Origin: Ptiloglossa arizonensis
Lineage: Eukaryota; Arthropoda; Insecta; Hymenoptera; Colletidae
NCBI RefSeq assembly: GCF_051014685.1
Contig: NW_027478594.1
Location: forward strand, 558,001-622,000
Length of the DNA stretch: 64,000 nucleotides
Direction of reading: 5' to 3'
Below the pieces are notes generated by a model. It was given only the letters and a program-made list of their open reading frames with translations. It ran no database searches and had not been told where the DNA came from. Position 1 is the stretch's first letter. The number at the start of each line of letters is the position of its first letter. The position numbers and the translations under genes are program-made. Positions 36,908 through 46,057 of the stretch are shown piece after piece.

Positions 36908-37455
36908 CTTCGTTCTTCGTTCTTTGTTCTTCGTTCTTCGTTCTTCGTTCTTCGTTCTTCGTTCTTCGTTCTTCGTTCTTCGTTCTTCGTTCTTCGTTCT
37001 TCGTTCTTCGTTCTTCGTTCTTCGTTCTTCGTTCTTCGTTCTTCGTTCTTCGTTCTTCGTTCTTCGTTCTTCGTTCTTCGTTCTTCGTTCTTCGTTCTTC
37101 GTTCTTCGTTCTTCGTTCTTCGTTCTTCGTTCTTCGTTCTTCGTTCTTCGTTCTTCGTTCTTCGTTCTTCGTTCTTCGTTCTTCGTTCTTCGTTCTTCGT
37201 TCTTCGTTCTTCGTTCTTCGTTCTTCGTTCTTCGTTCTTCGTTCTTCGTTCTTCGTTCTTCGTTCTTCGTTCTTCGTTCTTCGTTCTTCGTTCTTCGTTC
37301 TTCGTTCTTCGTTCTTCGTTCTTCGTTCTTCGTTCTTCGTTCTTCGTTCTTCGTTCTTCGTTCTTCGTTCTTCGTTCTTCGTTCTTCGTTCTTCGTTCTT
37401 CGTTCTTCGTTCTTCGTTCTTCGTTCTTCGTTCTTCGTTCTTCGTTCTTCGTTCT
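36908..37455. repeat. Heptamer microsatellite (TTCGTTC)n, about 78 copies
   Basis: The sequence is a 548-bp tract of the 7-bp unit TTCGTTC, with a single visible substitution near 36924 (TTTGTTC). Such purity points to recent expansion. The equivalent place in the inverted right arm (43102-43124) has only about three units. Open frames through the tract encode a seven-residue repeat and are artefacts. Confidence 0.98.
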
Positions 37456-37680
37456 CCAGTGTGCCTACCTAAGAGAAACCTAAAGTCAAGGCATGATAAA
37501 AAAATGATAGAAAATAGAAATGAAGTTGGTTAGTGATTAAATACAGTCATTCAGTAACAAAGGAAATAAAGGCAAGAATGACAAAAAAATAAACATGGAA
37601 AAACAAGTACAAAGTAAAATCAGAGAACAAATAAAATAAATTACAGAAAGAAACAATTAAAAACCAAAGAAAGGATTGAG
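37456..37680. other. A-rich link between heptamer tract and promoter-like module
   Basis: The plus strand is A-rich with no gene. It is the inverted counterpart of 42913-43101: both contain the CTAAGAGAAACCTAAAGTCA element in one orientation or the other, and a run giving (C/T)TTTCT-type tracts on the opposite strand. I see nothing else here. Confidence 0.6.
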
Positions 37681-37882
37681 AGAATGGTCGCCAGTACTGA
37701 CCACCGCCTACCGGCGGCCAGTACCGGTTACCAAGGTGGGGGTCCCCCTTCCATAAACCTAAAACGAAGAGATCCATCCACCTCCGAGGCTCCAGGAAGA
37801 ATGAAATTTTAAACAACCGGGGGCTCCTTATAAACCCTCCGTAAGGTCACTTACCGGTTCTTCCATTGTCTTTGTTCGATCT
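37681..37882 (-). promoter_or_regulatory. Outward-facing core-promoter-like module, left arm
   Basis: Read on the minus strand, the module has TTTATAAGG (TATA box, with TTATAAA at 37828-37834 on plus) and, 32 bp downstream, TCATTC with its A at 37802. TCATTC fits the insect initiator TCAKTY. The distance is normal for a TATA-Inr pair. Downstream are GGTTACCGG... and GGCCGCCGGT-type GC-rich stretches. The right arm carries the same module inverted (42706-42912). It would read leftward through the heptamer tract and copy A towards the octamer array. This is inference from sequence only; an LTR fragment is an alternative. Confidence 0.45.
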
Positions 37883-38438
37883 AATCGAAATTTTCGAAGG
37901 CGAACGGTTTCGGTGAATGTTTGTTCATTTCCGCGATTGTTACTAACATTTATACATGTTCCCAATATTGATCGAACAATGTACATCTTATTTATGAATT
38001 GCAATTAATTAAGAAACTTATAGAAATTGATTTTGATCGAGACTCGATGTTAAAACGTGTTTCGTAAAGTTTTTAAGCATGGAAAGTAACAATTGTTCAT
38101 TAAATGCATTAAGTTAACATTTGTTTAATTCTTATAATTTACACAATACGCGTAGGAGTTGTGTTTTTTACATAAAAGTGCCGAAATTCAATTAATCGCT
38201 TTCTTAGATAGAAAAATCATCGCGATGAAGACTTGTGAATCGATAATCGATACCTGTAGCCTTGAAAATGTCAGTTGGATCTCAGCGAAAAATTCCTTCG
38301 CGAACAAAGAATATTTCAACGAAATGATATTTTAAGCCATTATTTATACTAGAACATTGTTAATAATTGTTTAATCTACAGTCCTACGACGGTTGATAAT
38401 AAATATGATAAATAAACATCGAGATATTGCGAAATCTT
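37883..38438 (+). repeat. AT-rich U repeat, full copy (about 544 bp)
   Basis: This is one period of a dispersed AT-rich repeat. It runs from CGAAGGCGAACGGTTTCGG near 37895 to the next CGAAGGCGGACGGTTTCGG near 38439, a spacing of 544 bp. Internal landmarks are TTTGTTCATTTCCGCGATTG, CGTGTTTCGTAAAG and TTCAATTAATCGCTTTCT. The plus orientation is defined by this copy. I see no coding potential. Confidence 0.75.
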
Positions 38439-38570
38439 CGAAGGCGGACGGTTTCGGTTAATGTTTGTTCATTTCCGCGATTGTTATTAACATTTATGCA
38501 TGTTCCCAATATTGATCGAACAATATGCATCTTATTTAGGTATCATAAATCATTAGTTAGTTTTCAGAAA
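38439..38570 (+). repeat. AT-rich U repeat, truncated copy
   Basis: The first 130 bp match the start of the preceding copy (GGACGGTTTCGGTTAATG, then CCCAATATTGATCGAACAAT). The match then stops at about 38570. Confidence 0.7.
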
Positions 38571-38834
38571 TTAATTGATTTTGAAAATGAAAGCAAAATA
38601 TTGATATTCATATATTTCTCGATTTGCAACCTAAATTAATCTTTATAAGCAAATTATTCATTTACAATGCAAAAGAAAATGCATTTTGTAACATTCATAT
38701 TCCCAACTTTTACAGTGCAAACCATTAATTAGTTTACAAATGTTAATTTTCATAAAAAATGGAGAAATATATGTATACCAAACTCTTCGTTAAATTTTCC
38801 GATAAAATTTAATTCACATACTGTAACATAAAAG
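38571..38834. other. AT-rich spacer, nothing recognised
   Basis: This is the turning point between plus- and minus-oriented U copies. It is very AT-rich, and I recognise no gene, repeat family or RNA in it. Confidence 0.5.
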
Positions 38835-40073
38835 TTCGGAACGTGGAAAAATGTTTCTAACAATCGCCTAGAGACATAAACATTCGCTAAAGCAATTCGC
38901 CTTCCCAGATTTCGCAATATCTTGATGTTTGTTTATCATAATTATTAACAACGGTCGTAGGACCGTAGATTAAACAATTATTAACAATGTCCTAGTATAA
39001 ATAATGGCTTAAAATATCATTTCGTTGAAATGTTCTTTGTTCGCGATGGAATTGTTCTTATTGAGATCAAACCGACATTGTCAAGGCTGGAAATGTTTAT
39101 CGATTCACAAACGTCTATCACGATGGTTTTTCTATCTAGAAAAGCGATTAATTGAATTTCGACGCTTTTACATCAAGAATACAGCTTCCACGCATAATCC
39201 GAAAATTATAAGAACGATACAAATGTTAAATTAATGTATCTAATAAACAACGTTTATACCTCGAATCTCGGTCAAAATTAATTGCTGTAGGCGAATCAAT
39301 CATATTTAATGCATAAATAAGATGCATATTGTAAGATAAATGTTCGGAACATGTATAAATGTTAGTAACAATCGCGGAAATGAACAAACATTCACCGAAA
39401 CCGTTCGCCTTCGCAGATTTCGCAATATCCTGACGTTCATTTATCATATTTATTAACAATCGTCGTAGGATTGTAGATTAAACAATTATTAACAATTTCC
39501 TAGTATAAATAATGGTTTAAAATATCATTTCGTTGAAATATTCTTTGTTCAGGAAGGAATTTTTCATTGAGGTGCAACCGACATTCTCAAGGCTACACGT
39601 ATCGATCATCGCGAAGATTGTTCTATTCAGAAAAGCGATTAATTGAATTTCGCCGCTTTGGAGTAAAAAATGAAACTTCTACACGTATTGTGTAAATTAT
39701 AAAAATTAAACAAATGTTAAATTAATGTATCTAATAAACAATTGTTACTTTCCATGCTTTAAAACTTTCCGAAACACGTTTTACTATAAATCTCGATCAA
39801 AAACAATTTCTGTAAGTTACTTAATCATTTTTAATGCATAAATAAGATGCACATTGTTCAATTAATATTGAGAACATGCATAAATGTTAGTAACAATCGC
39901 GGAAATGAACAAACATTCACCGAAACCGTTCGTCTTCGCAGATTTTGCAATATCTCGATGTTTATTTATCATATTTATTAACAACCGTCATAGGACCATA
40001 CTTTAGACAATTATTAACAATGTTCTAGTATAAATAATGGCTTAAAAGTCATTACTTTCTGGAAATATTTGTT
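38835..40073 (-). repeat. AT-rich U repeats in minus orientation (two full, one partial)
   Basis: Successive units begin near 38835 (TTCGGAACGTGG, degraded), 39343 (TTCGGAACATG) and 39871 (AGAACATGC), giving periods of about 508 and 528 bp. Each contains the inverse of the landmarks of 37883-38438, such as CAATCGCGGAAATGAACAAA and AAAAGCGATTAATTGAATTT. The third unit breaks off near 40040-40073, where the central module begins. Confidence 0.75.
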
Positions 40074-40400
40074 AGATCGAACAAAGACAATCGAAGTAAC
40101 CGTGCGATAAAATAAATGAATATCTCTCTACATATCGAAAAAATAGTTTGTATATATGCATGTATATTCCGAACGCTCAGTGACACACATATGTCACACG
40201 GCAATGAAGTGGGTTGCCATCTACTAGAGAATAGGTAAACTACACTTAAGGTGTGAAAACACCTGGCGGAGAAACGCTCAAGTTTGTTGAGGAATTGTTG
40301 TTATTTCCACCAATAGATAGCGCCACATGCATAATTTACCGACATTACAGATAAGTATTTCCATTTGTATGGTATTCCCTACCGTGCAATAAAATAAATA
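40074..40400. repeat. Central inverted repeat, left arm
   Basis: The segment pairs with the reverse complement of about 40985-41317. Shared parts are GTGACACACATATGTCAC (40180-40197, inverted at 41192-41209), GGGTTGCCATCTACTAGAGA and ACCAATAGATAGCGCCAC. Inside the arm, CCGTGCGATAAAATAAAT near 40100 recurs as CCGTGCAATAAAATAAAT near 40382, as direct repeats 282 bp apart; the right arm has the same pair. AGGTGT-GAAA-ACACCT at 40249-40264 is a small perfect hairpin with a GAAA loop, not conserved in the right arm. This may be a non-autonomous transposon present twice head to head. Confidence 0.65.
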
Positions 40401-40984
40401 AATATTTTTGTACAAAGTTTCGTATGTATCATCTTTCGAATAAATGTAAAGTTAAACGAAATCAGCGTAATGAAATTTCTCTGCATTCTAGCCTTCCTTT
40501 ATACATTTAAAAAAATTTTTGATACCTCGAAATCATGGCTACACATATCGATTATCGACTCACAAGTGTTTATTACGATGATTTTTCTACATAGAAAAGC
40601 GATTAGTCGAAATTCAGCACGTTTGAGTAAGAAATACAAATTCTACGCGTATTGTGTAAATTATGAGAATCAAATAAATGCTAAACTATTGCAGTAAATA
40701 GACAATTATTACTTTCCTTGCTTTCAAACTTTACGAAACAAGTTTTTACTTTGAATCTCGATCAAAATCAATTTCTATAAGTAAAATCATTTACCATGCA
40801 TAAATAAGATACATATTGTTCGATTAATATTGAGAACATGCATAAATGTTAGTAACAATCGCGAAAGTTAACAAATATGTTCTCCAAGAGACGGCAACCC
40901 ATATAATTACCACGTTGCAAATGTTTGGAATTTCAGATCATATTTGCATGCATCACAAACAATAATTTCGATATGTAGAGAAAT
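40401..40984 (-). repeat. AT-rich U repeat, partial copy between the central arms
   Basis: From about 40530 to 40875 the landmarks of a minus-oriented U copy are present (AAAAGCGATTAGTCGAAATT, GCGTATTGTGTAAATTATGA, AATATTGAGAACATGCATAA). The ends are diverged, and 40880-40984 is AT-rich sequence I do not recognise. A 75-codon open frame at 40470-40697 lies inside the repeat and is not credible as a gene. Confidence 0.6.
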
Positions 40985-41317
40985 ATTTATTTATTTTATC
41001 GCACGGTAGGGAATATTATACAAATGGGATTACATATCTTTAATGTCGGTAAATTTATGTTCGTGGCGCTATCTATTGGTGGAAATAAGAACAATTCCTC
41101 AACAAACTTGAGCGTTTCTCCGCCATGTGTTTTCACACCTTAAGTGTAGGTTACCTATTCTCTAGTAGATGGCAACCCACTTCATTGCCGTGTGACATAT
41201 GTGTGTCACTGAGCGTTCAGAATACATATTTGCATATATACAGACTATAATTTCGATATGTAGAGAAATATTCATTTATTTTATCGCACGGTTACTTCGA
41301 TTGTCTTTGTTCAATCT
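40985..41317. repeat. Central inverted repeat, right arm
   Basis: This is the reverse complement of 40074-40400, with differences at scattered bases and small indels. It contains GTGGCGCTATCTATTGGTGG, CTAGTAGATGGCAACCCACT and two copies of the TTATTTTATCGCACGG element about 284 bp apart. Confidence 0.65.
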
Positions 41318-41600
41318 AACAAATATTTCCAGAAAGTGATGACTTTCAAGCCATTATTTATGCTAAAACAATGTTAATAATTGTTTAATCTACGGTCCCA
41401 CGACGCTTGTTAATAATTATGATAAATAAACGTCAAGATATTGCTAAATTTGCGAAGGCGAACGGTTTCGGTGAATGTTTGTCCATTTCCGCGATTGTTA
41501 GTAACATTTATATGTGCTCCCAATATTAATTGAACAATGTGCATATTATTTATGCATCACAAATGATTAAGAAACTTATAGAAATTAATTTTGATCGAGC
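41318..41600 (+). repeat. AT-rich U repeat, partial copy
   Basis: This plus-oriented piece contains GTTAATAATTGTTTAATCTA, then CGAAGGCGAACGGTTTCGG near 41454 and the start of the next period. It fades into the segment at 41560-41770 that is shared with the flank of the octamer array. Confidence 0.65.
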
Positions 41601-41784
41601 TCCGAAGTAAAGAGGTGTTTCTTAAAGTTTTAAAATATTGAAAGTAATAATTGTCTATTAGATATATCGATGTAACATTTGATTAGTACTTGAGAAATCG
41701 AAATGCATACTTCCTTGGCGACAGTGTTCTCCTCATACCAAAGGATGAAATTCAGACATAAATTGAGATTGTAACATCTCAATG
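41601..41784. repeat. Segment shared with the octamer-array flank
   Basis: The sequence matches 35610-35780 in the same orientation (GTTTCTTAAAGTTTTAAAA, AGTAATAATTGTCTATTAGA, then ATACCAAAGGATGAAATTCA). It shows what a copy of this DNA looks like without the octamer array attached. Confidence 0.7.
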
Positions 41785-42705
41785 TTACAGGTATCGATGA
41801 TCGATTCACAAGTGTTCATCACGATAATTTTTCTATTTAGAAAAGCGATTAATTGAATTGTGCCACTTTTAAGTAAAAAATGCAACTTCTGCACGTATTG
41901 TGTAAATTATAAGAATTAAATAAATGTTAAATTAATGTACCAAATAGACAATTACTACTTTCTATGCATTAAATCTTTACGAAACACGTTTTCACTTCGA
42001 ATCTCGATCAAAATCAATTTCTATAAGTTACTTAATCATTTGTAATGCATAGATAAGATGTACATTGTTCGATTAATATTGGGAGCACGCGAAAAAGTTA
42101 ATAACAATCGCATATAGGAAGATACATTCACAGAAACCGTTCTCCTTCGCAGATTTTGCAATATCTTGATGTTTATTTATCATAATTATTAATAACCGTC
42201 GTAGGACCGTAGTTTGAACAATTATTAACTATTTCCTAGTATAAATAATGGCTTAAAATATCATTTCGTTGAAATATTCTTTGTTCGCGAAGGAATTTTT
42301 CGCTGAGATCCAACTGACATTTTCAAGGCTACAGGTATCGATTATCGATTCACAAGTCTTCATCGCGGTGATTTTTCTAACTAAAAAAGCGATTAATTGA
42401 ATTTCGGCACTTTTATGTAAAAAATACCACTTCTACGCGTATTGTGTAAATTATAAGAATTAAACAAATGTTAAATTAATGTATTTAATGAACAATTGTT
42501 ACTTTCCATGCTTTAAAACTTTACGAAACACGTTTTAACATCGAGTCTCGATCAAAATCAATTTCTATAAGTTTCTTAATTAATTGCAATACATAAATAA
42601 GATGCACATTGTTCGATCAATATTGGAAACGTGCATAAATGTTAGTAACAATCGCGGAAATGAACAAACATTCACCGAAACCGTTCGCCTTCGAAGATTT
42701 CGATT
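41785..42705 (-). repeat. AT-rich U repeats in minus orientation (one partial, one full)
   Basis: The copies run from GGTATCGATGATCGATTCAC near 41790 through AAAAGCGATTAATTGAATTG to about 42150, followed by a full unit ending with CGAAACCGTTCGCCTTCGAA near 42695. They mirror the copies at 37883-38438. Confidence 0.75.
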
Positions 42706-42912
42706 AGATCGAACAAAGACAATGGAAGAAACGGTAAGTCACCTTGGGGAGGGTATATAAGGAGCCCCCGGTTGTTTAAAATTTCATTGTTCCCGAAGCC
42801 TCCGAGGTGGACGCATCTCTTCGTTTTAGGTTTATGGAAGGGGGATCTTTCACCATGGTAACCGGTACTGGCCGCCGGTAAGCGGTGGTCAGTACTGGCA
42901 ACCACTCTCTCA
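42706..42912 (+). promoter_or_regulatory. Outward-facing core-promoter-like module, right arm
   Basis: The sequence TATATAA at 42754-42760, followed by GGAGCCCCC, is a good TATA box. TTCATTG at 42783-42789 puts a candidate start A at 42786, 32 bp from the first T of the box. TCATTG fits the insect initiator TCAKTY except at its last base. The module is the inverted twin of 37681-37882; the TATA-Inr spacing is the same in both arms. GGTAAGT upstream (42733-42739) resembles a splice donor and is also present in the left twin. Transcription would proceed through copies B and C into the 177-bp satellite. No protein-coding gene follows. Confidence 0.45.
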
Positions 42913-43101
42913 ATCCTTTCTTTTTTTTTTCTAACTGTTTCTTTGTCTAATTCATTTCATTTGTACTCTGATTTTAATTTCTACTTGTTTTGACGTGTTT
43001 ATTTTTTTCCACTAACCAAATTCATTTCTATTTTCTATTATGCCATGACTTTAGGTTTCTCTTAGGTTTCTCTTAGATACATTCTCTTAGATGTATCGGA
43101 A
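42913..43101. other. T-rich link, counterpart of 37456-37680
   Basis: No gene is seen. The stretch is T-rich on plus and contains TGACTTTAGGTTTCTCTTAG, the inverse of the sequence following the left heptamer tract, here with a second TAGGTTTCTCTTAG copy. Confidence 0.6.
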
Positions 43102-43124
43102 AACGAAGAACGAAGAACGAAGAG
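43102..43124. repeat. Short heptamer tract, about 3 copies, at the mirror position
   Basis: The motif AACGAAGAACGAAG and its continuation is the reverse complement of about three TTCGTTC units. It sits at the same place in the inverted arm as the 78-copy tract at 36908-37455. Confidence 0.9.
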
Positions 43125-43185
43125 GACTGATGTATTGCATCCTCCGCGGGACTGTTAATTCTAAGTATAGACTAAGTTAGTTTTA

Positions 43186-43708
43186 AGGTTACCATGTACG
43201 AGTATCTGTGATCTGCCGAGCAATTATCCAATCTTTAACTTCTTTTTGCTCGCTTGCTCGTATCTCAGTCCGGCCACCTCTGCTTGTTGCATAAACAAGT
43301 GACCGGCCGTGGAGGTGGACCGAACGCTCGATCGCTGTCTCTTCTGGTGCGTCCGCTTTGAGAGAGAATATGCTGCGAACACAGGGGCAGGTGTTCGCAC
43401 CGGTCCCTGCGGAAGTCCTTGTGCCACAAGACCCTCTCTTTGTCATCTTCCGTGAGTCAGGTCCACGCTTTGCGTGGTTCCTGACGCGGAGTTGGGAGAA
43501 ACGGGGCACTCTATATGAGTGGACGGCGTCGTGCATTTCCTCTTTAATCGGGCCCACTGAGGGGAAACGGGACCGACCTAGTAGGAGCAACTCCACGGTT
43601 CGTGTCGCGTATTTCCCAATTTCGCCTAATTTTTCCATAATGTAATTGCTCGGCAGAATTAAACGAGGAGATCAAAGGAACATTGATTCCGTTGATCTCT
43701 GCAGTTAG
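43186..43708 (-). repeat. GC-richer dispersed repeat, copy B
   Basis: On the minus strand this copy matches about 36330-36860 of copy A, including the segments encoding RSRFPSVGPIKEEMHDAVHS and HAKRGPDS. It lacks the first part (CACGTGGAGG...) and follows directly on copy C, so B and C form a tandem pair. A 149-codon frame on minus (43189-43638) keeps the copy A reading frame for about 80 residues and then shifts. No function is recognised. Confidence 0.6.
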
Positions 43709-44350
43709 AATAAGTTAATTTTAAGGCTGTGATCTGCCAAGCAATTATCCAATCTTTAGCTTAATTTTGCTCGCTTCCTCGTTCCTCGGTCCGGTCACCA
43801 CTGCTTCTTGTACAAGCAAGTGGCCGGCCGTATAAGTAGTCCGAACGGCCTATCGCCGTCTCTTCCGGTGTGTCCGCTTCCAGAGGGGGCATGTTGCGAC
43901 CACAGGAGCAGGCATTTTTGCCGGTCCCTGCGAAAGTCTCCAAAATAAGACCCCCTCGTCGTAAAGATGGAGAAACGGGGCACCCCTCTAGGGGAGTGGT
44001 AGGCGTCGTGCGTTTTCTCTGGAATCGGAACCACGAAGGGGAAATGGGATAGACCTAGTAGGACCAACTGCACGGTTCGTGTCGCGTCTTTCCCAATTTT
44101 GCCTAATTTTTCCATAATGTAATTGCTTGGCAGAACTAAACAAGGAGATCGAAGGAAAATTGATTCTTTCCATCTCTTTGGTTTAGTATCTTCGATTGTA
44201 TCGCGTGTCGAGGGAGATCGATGAAACTTTGATTCCATCTATCTCTCTCCGGGTCTCCGCTCGCAGCAACCTCCACGTGGTGAGACCTGGTAATCGGTAT
44301 TACTCGCGACGAAGTATCACTTACCACGAGTAACGCCGAGCTAATTGGCT
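43709..44350 (-). repeat. GC-richer dispersed repeat, copy C
   Basis: On the minus strand this copy matches copy A from its start (CACGTGG palindrome at 44274-44280 against 36231 in A) to its end. It is more diverged in its middle, with a shorter version of the region around 43940-44050. A minus frame of 147 codons (43795-44238) starts MESKFHRSPS as in copy A and loses the match after about 80 residues. Confidence 0.6.
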
Positions 44351-44435
44351 GCGAACTTAGAATAATTATTTAAGATGTGAGAACAAGTAGAAAACAAAAT
44401 TTTTGTAAGGCGTGTGAGAGCGTGAAGACGTTAAT
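44351..44435. other. Junction between the island and the 177-bp satellite
   Basis: These 85 bp of AT-rich sequence have no match that I can see elsewhere in the window. The satellite starts abruptly at the ACCAATAACTGG of its first monomer. Confidence 0.5.
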
Positions 44436-46057
44436 GAAACCAATAACTGGAATGGCCTAGGGGAAAAGTACACACACAATTGTAATCGGGCGAGTTTCTA
44501 CTTTCAGATGCAACAGGAATTTCTCGAGTACGTCAATCCGTTCGCGAGATATGGGAGTTTGATGTTAAGGAATGGTTGAGAAACCATCAAAATTTTCGCA
44601 GGTCTGATACTCGAAACCAATAACTGGAATGGCCTAGGGGAAAAGTACTCATACCGTTGTAATCGGGCGAGTTTCTACTTTCACATGCAACAGGAATTTC
44701 TCGAGTTCGTCAATCCGTTCGCGAGATGTGGGAGTTTGAAGTTAAGGAATGGTTGAGAAACGATCAAAATTTTCGCAAGCCTGATACTCGAAACCAATAA
44801 CTACAAAGGCCTAGGTGAAAAATACACATACTGTTGTAATCGGGCGAGCTTCTACTTTCACATGCAACAGGAATTTTTCGAGTTCGTCAACACGTTCGCG
44901 AGATATGGGAGTTTGAAGTTAAGGAATGGTTGAGAAACCATCAAAATTTCCGCAAGGCTGATACGCGAAACCAATAACTACAATGGCCTAGGGGGAAAAA
45001 TACGCATACCGTTGTAATTGGGAGAGTTTCTACTTTCAGATGCAACAGGAATTTCTCGAGTACGTCAATCCGTTCGCGATATATGGGAGTTTGAAGTTAA
45101 GGAATGGTTGAGGAACCATCAAAATTTTCGCAGGTCTGATACTCGAAACCAATAACTGGAATGGCCTAGGGGAAAAGTACACATACCGTTGTAATCGGGC
45201 GAGTTTCTACTTTCACATGCAACAGGAATTTCTCGAGTTCGTCAATCCGTTCGCGAGATGTGGGAGTTTGAAGTTAAGGAATGGTTGAGGAACCATCAAA
45301 ATATTCGCTGGTTAGATACTCGAAACCAATAACTGGAATGGCCTAGGGGAAAAGTTGACATACCATTTTAATCGGGCGAGTTTCTACTTTCAGATGCAAC
45401 AGGAATTTCTCGAGTTCATCAATCCGTTCGTGAGATAAGGGAGTTTGAAGTTAAGGAATGCTTGGGAAACCATCAAAATTTTCGAAAGTCTAATACTCGA
45501 AACCAATAACTACAAAGGCCTAGGGGAAAAATACACATACCGTTGTAATCGGGCGAGTTTCTACTTTCACATGCAACAGGAATTTCTCGAGTTCGGCAAT
45601 CCGTTCGCGAGATATCGGAGTTTGAATTTAAGGAATGGTTGTGAAACCATCAAAATTTTCGATGGTCTGATACTCGAAACCAATAACTGGAATGGCCTAG
45701 GGGAAAAGTACACACACCATTGTAATCGGGCGAGTTTCTACTTTCAGATGCAACAGGAATTTCTCGAGTTCGTCAATCCGTTCGCGAAATATCGGAGTTT
45801 GGAGTTAAGAGATGGTTGCGAAACCATCAAAATTTTCGCAAGTCTGATATTCGATAACAACAACTGGAGTGGGCTAGGGGAAAAGTACACACAGCATTGT
45901 AATCGGGCGTGTTTGTACTTTCAGATACAACAGGAATTTCTCGAATTCGTCAATCCGTTCGCGAGATATGGGAGTTTGAAGTTAAGGAATGGTTGAGGAA
46001 CCATCAAAATTTTCGCAAGTCTGATACTTGAAACCAATAACTGCTATGGCCTAGGGC

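Noticed and set aside
36901..37533. A 210-codon frame (VLRSSFF repeats)
   Set aside because: It is a translation of the heptamer microsatellite.
45445..45996. A 183-codon frame with a 59-residue repeat in the 177-bp satellite
   Set aside because: 177 bp is a multiple of three, so a few monomers that lack the usual TGA read through. Most monomers are closed and the frame is not conserved along the array.
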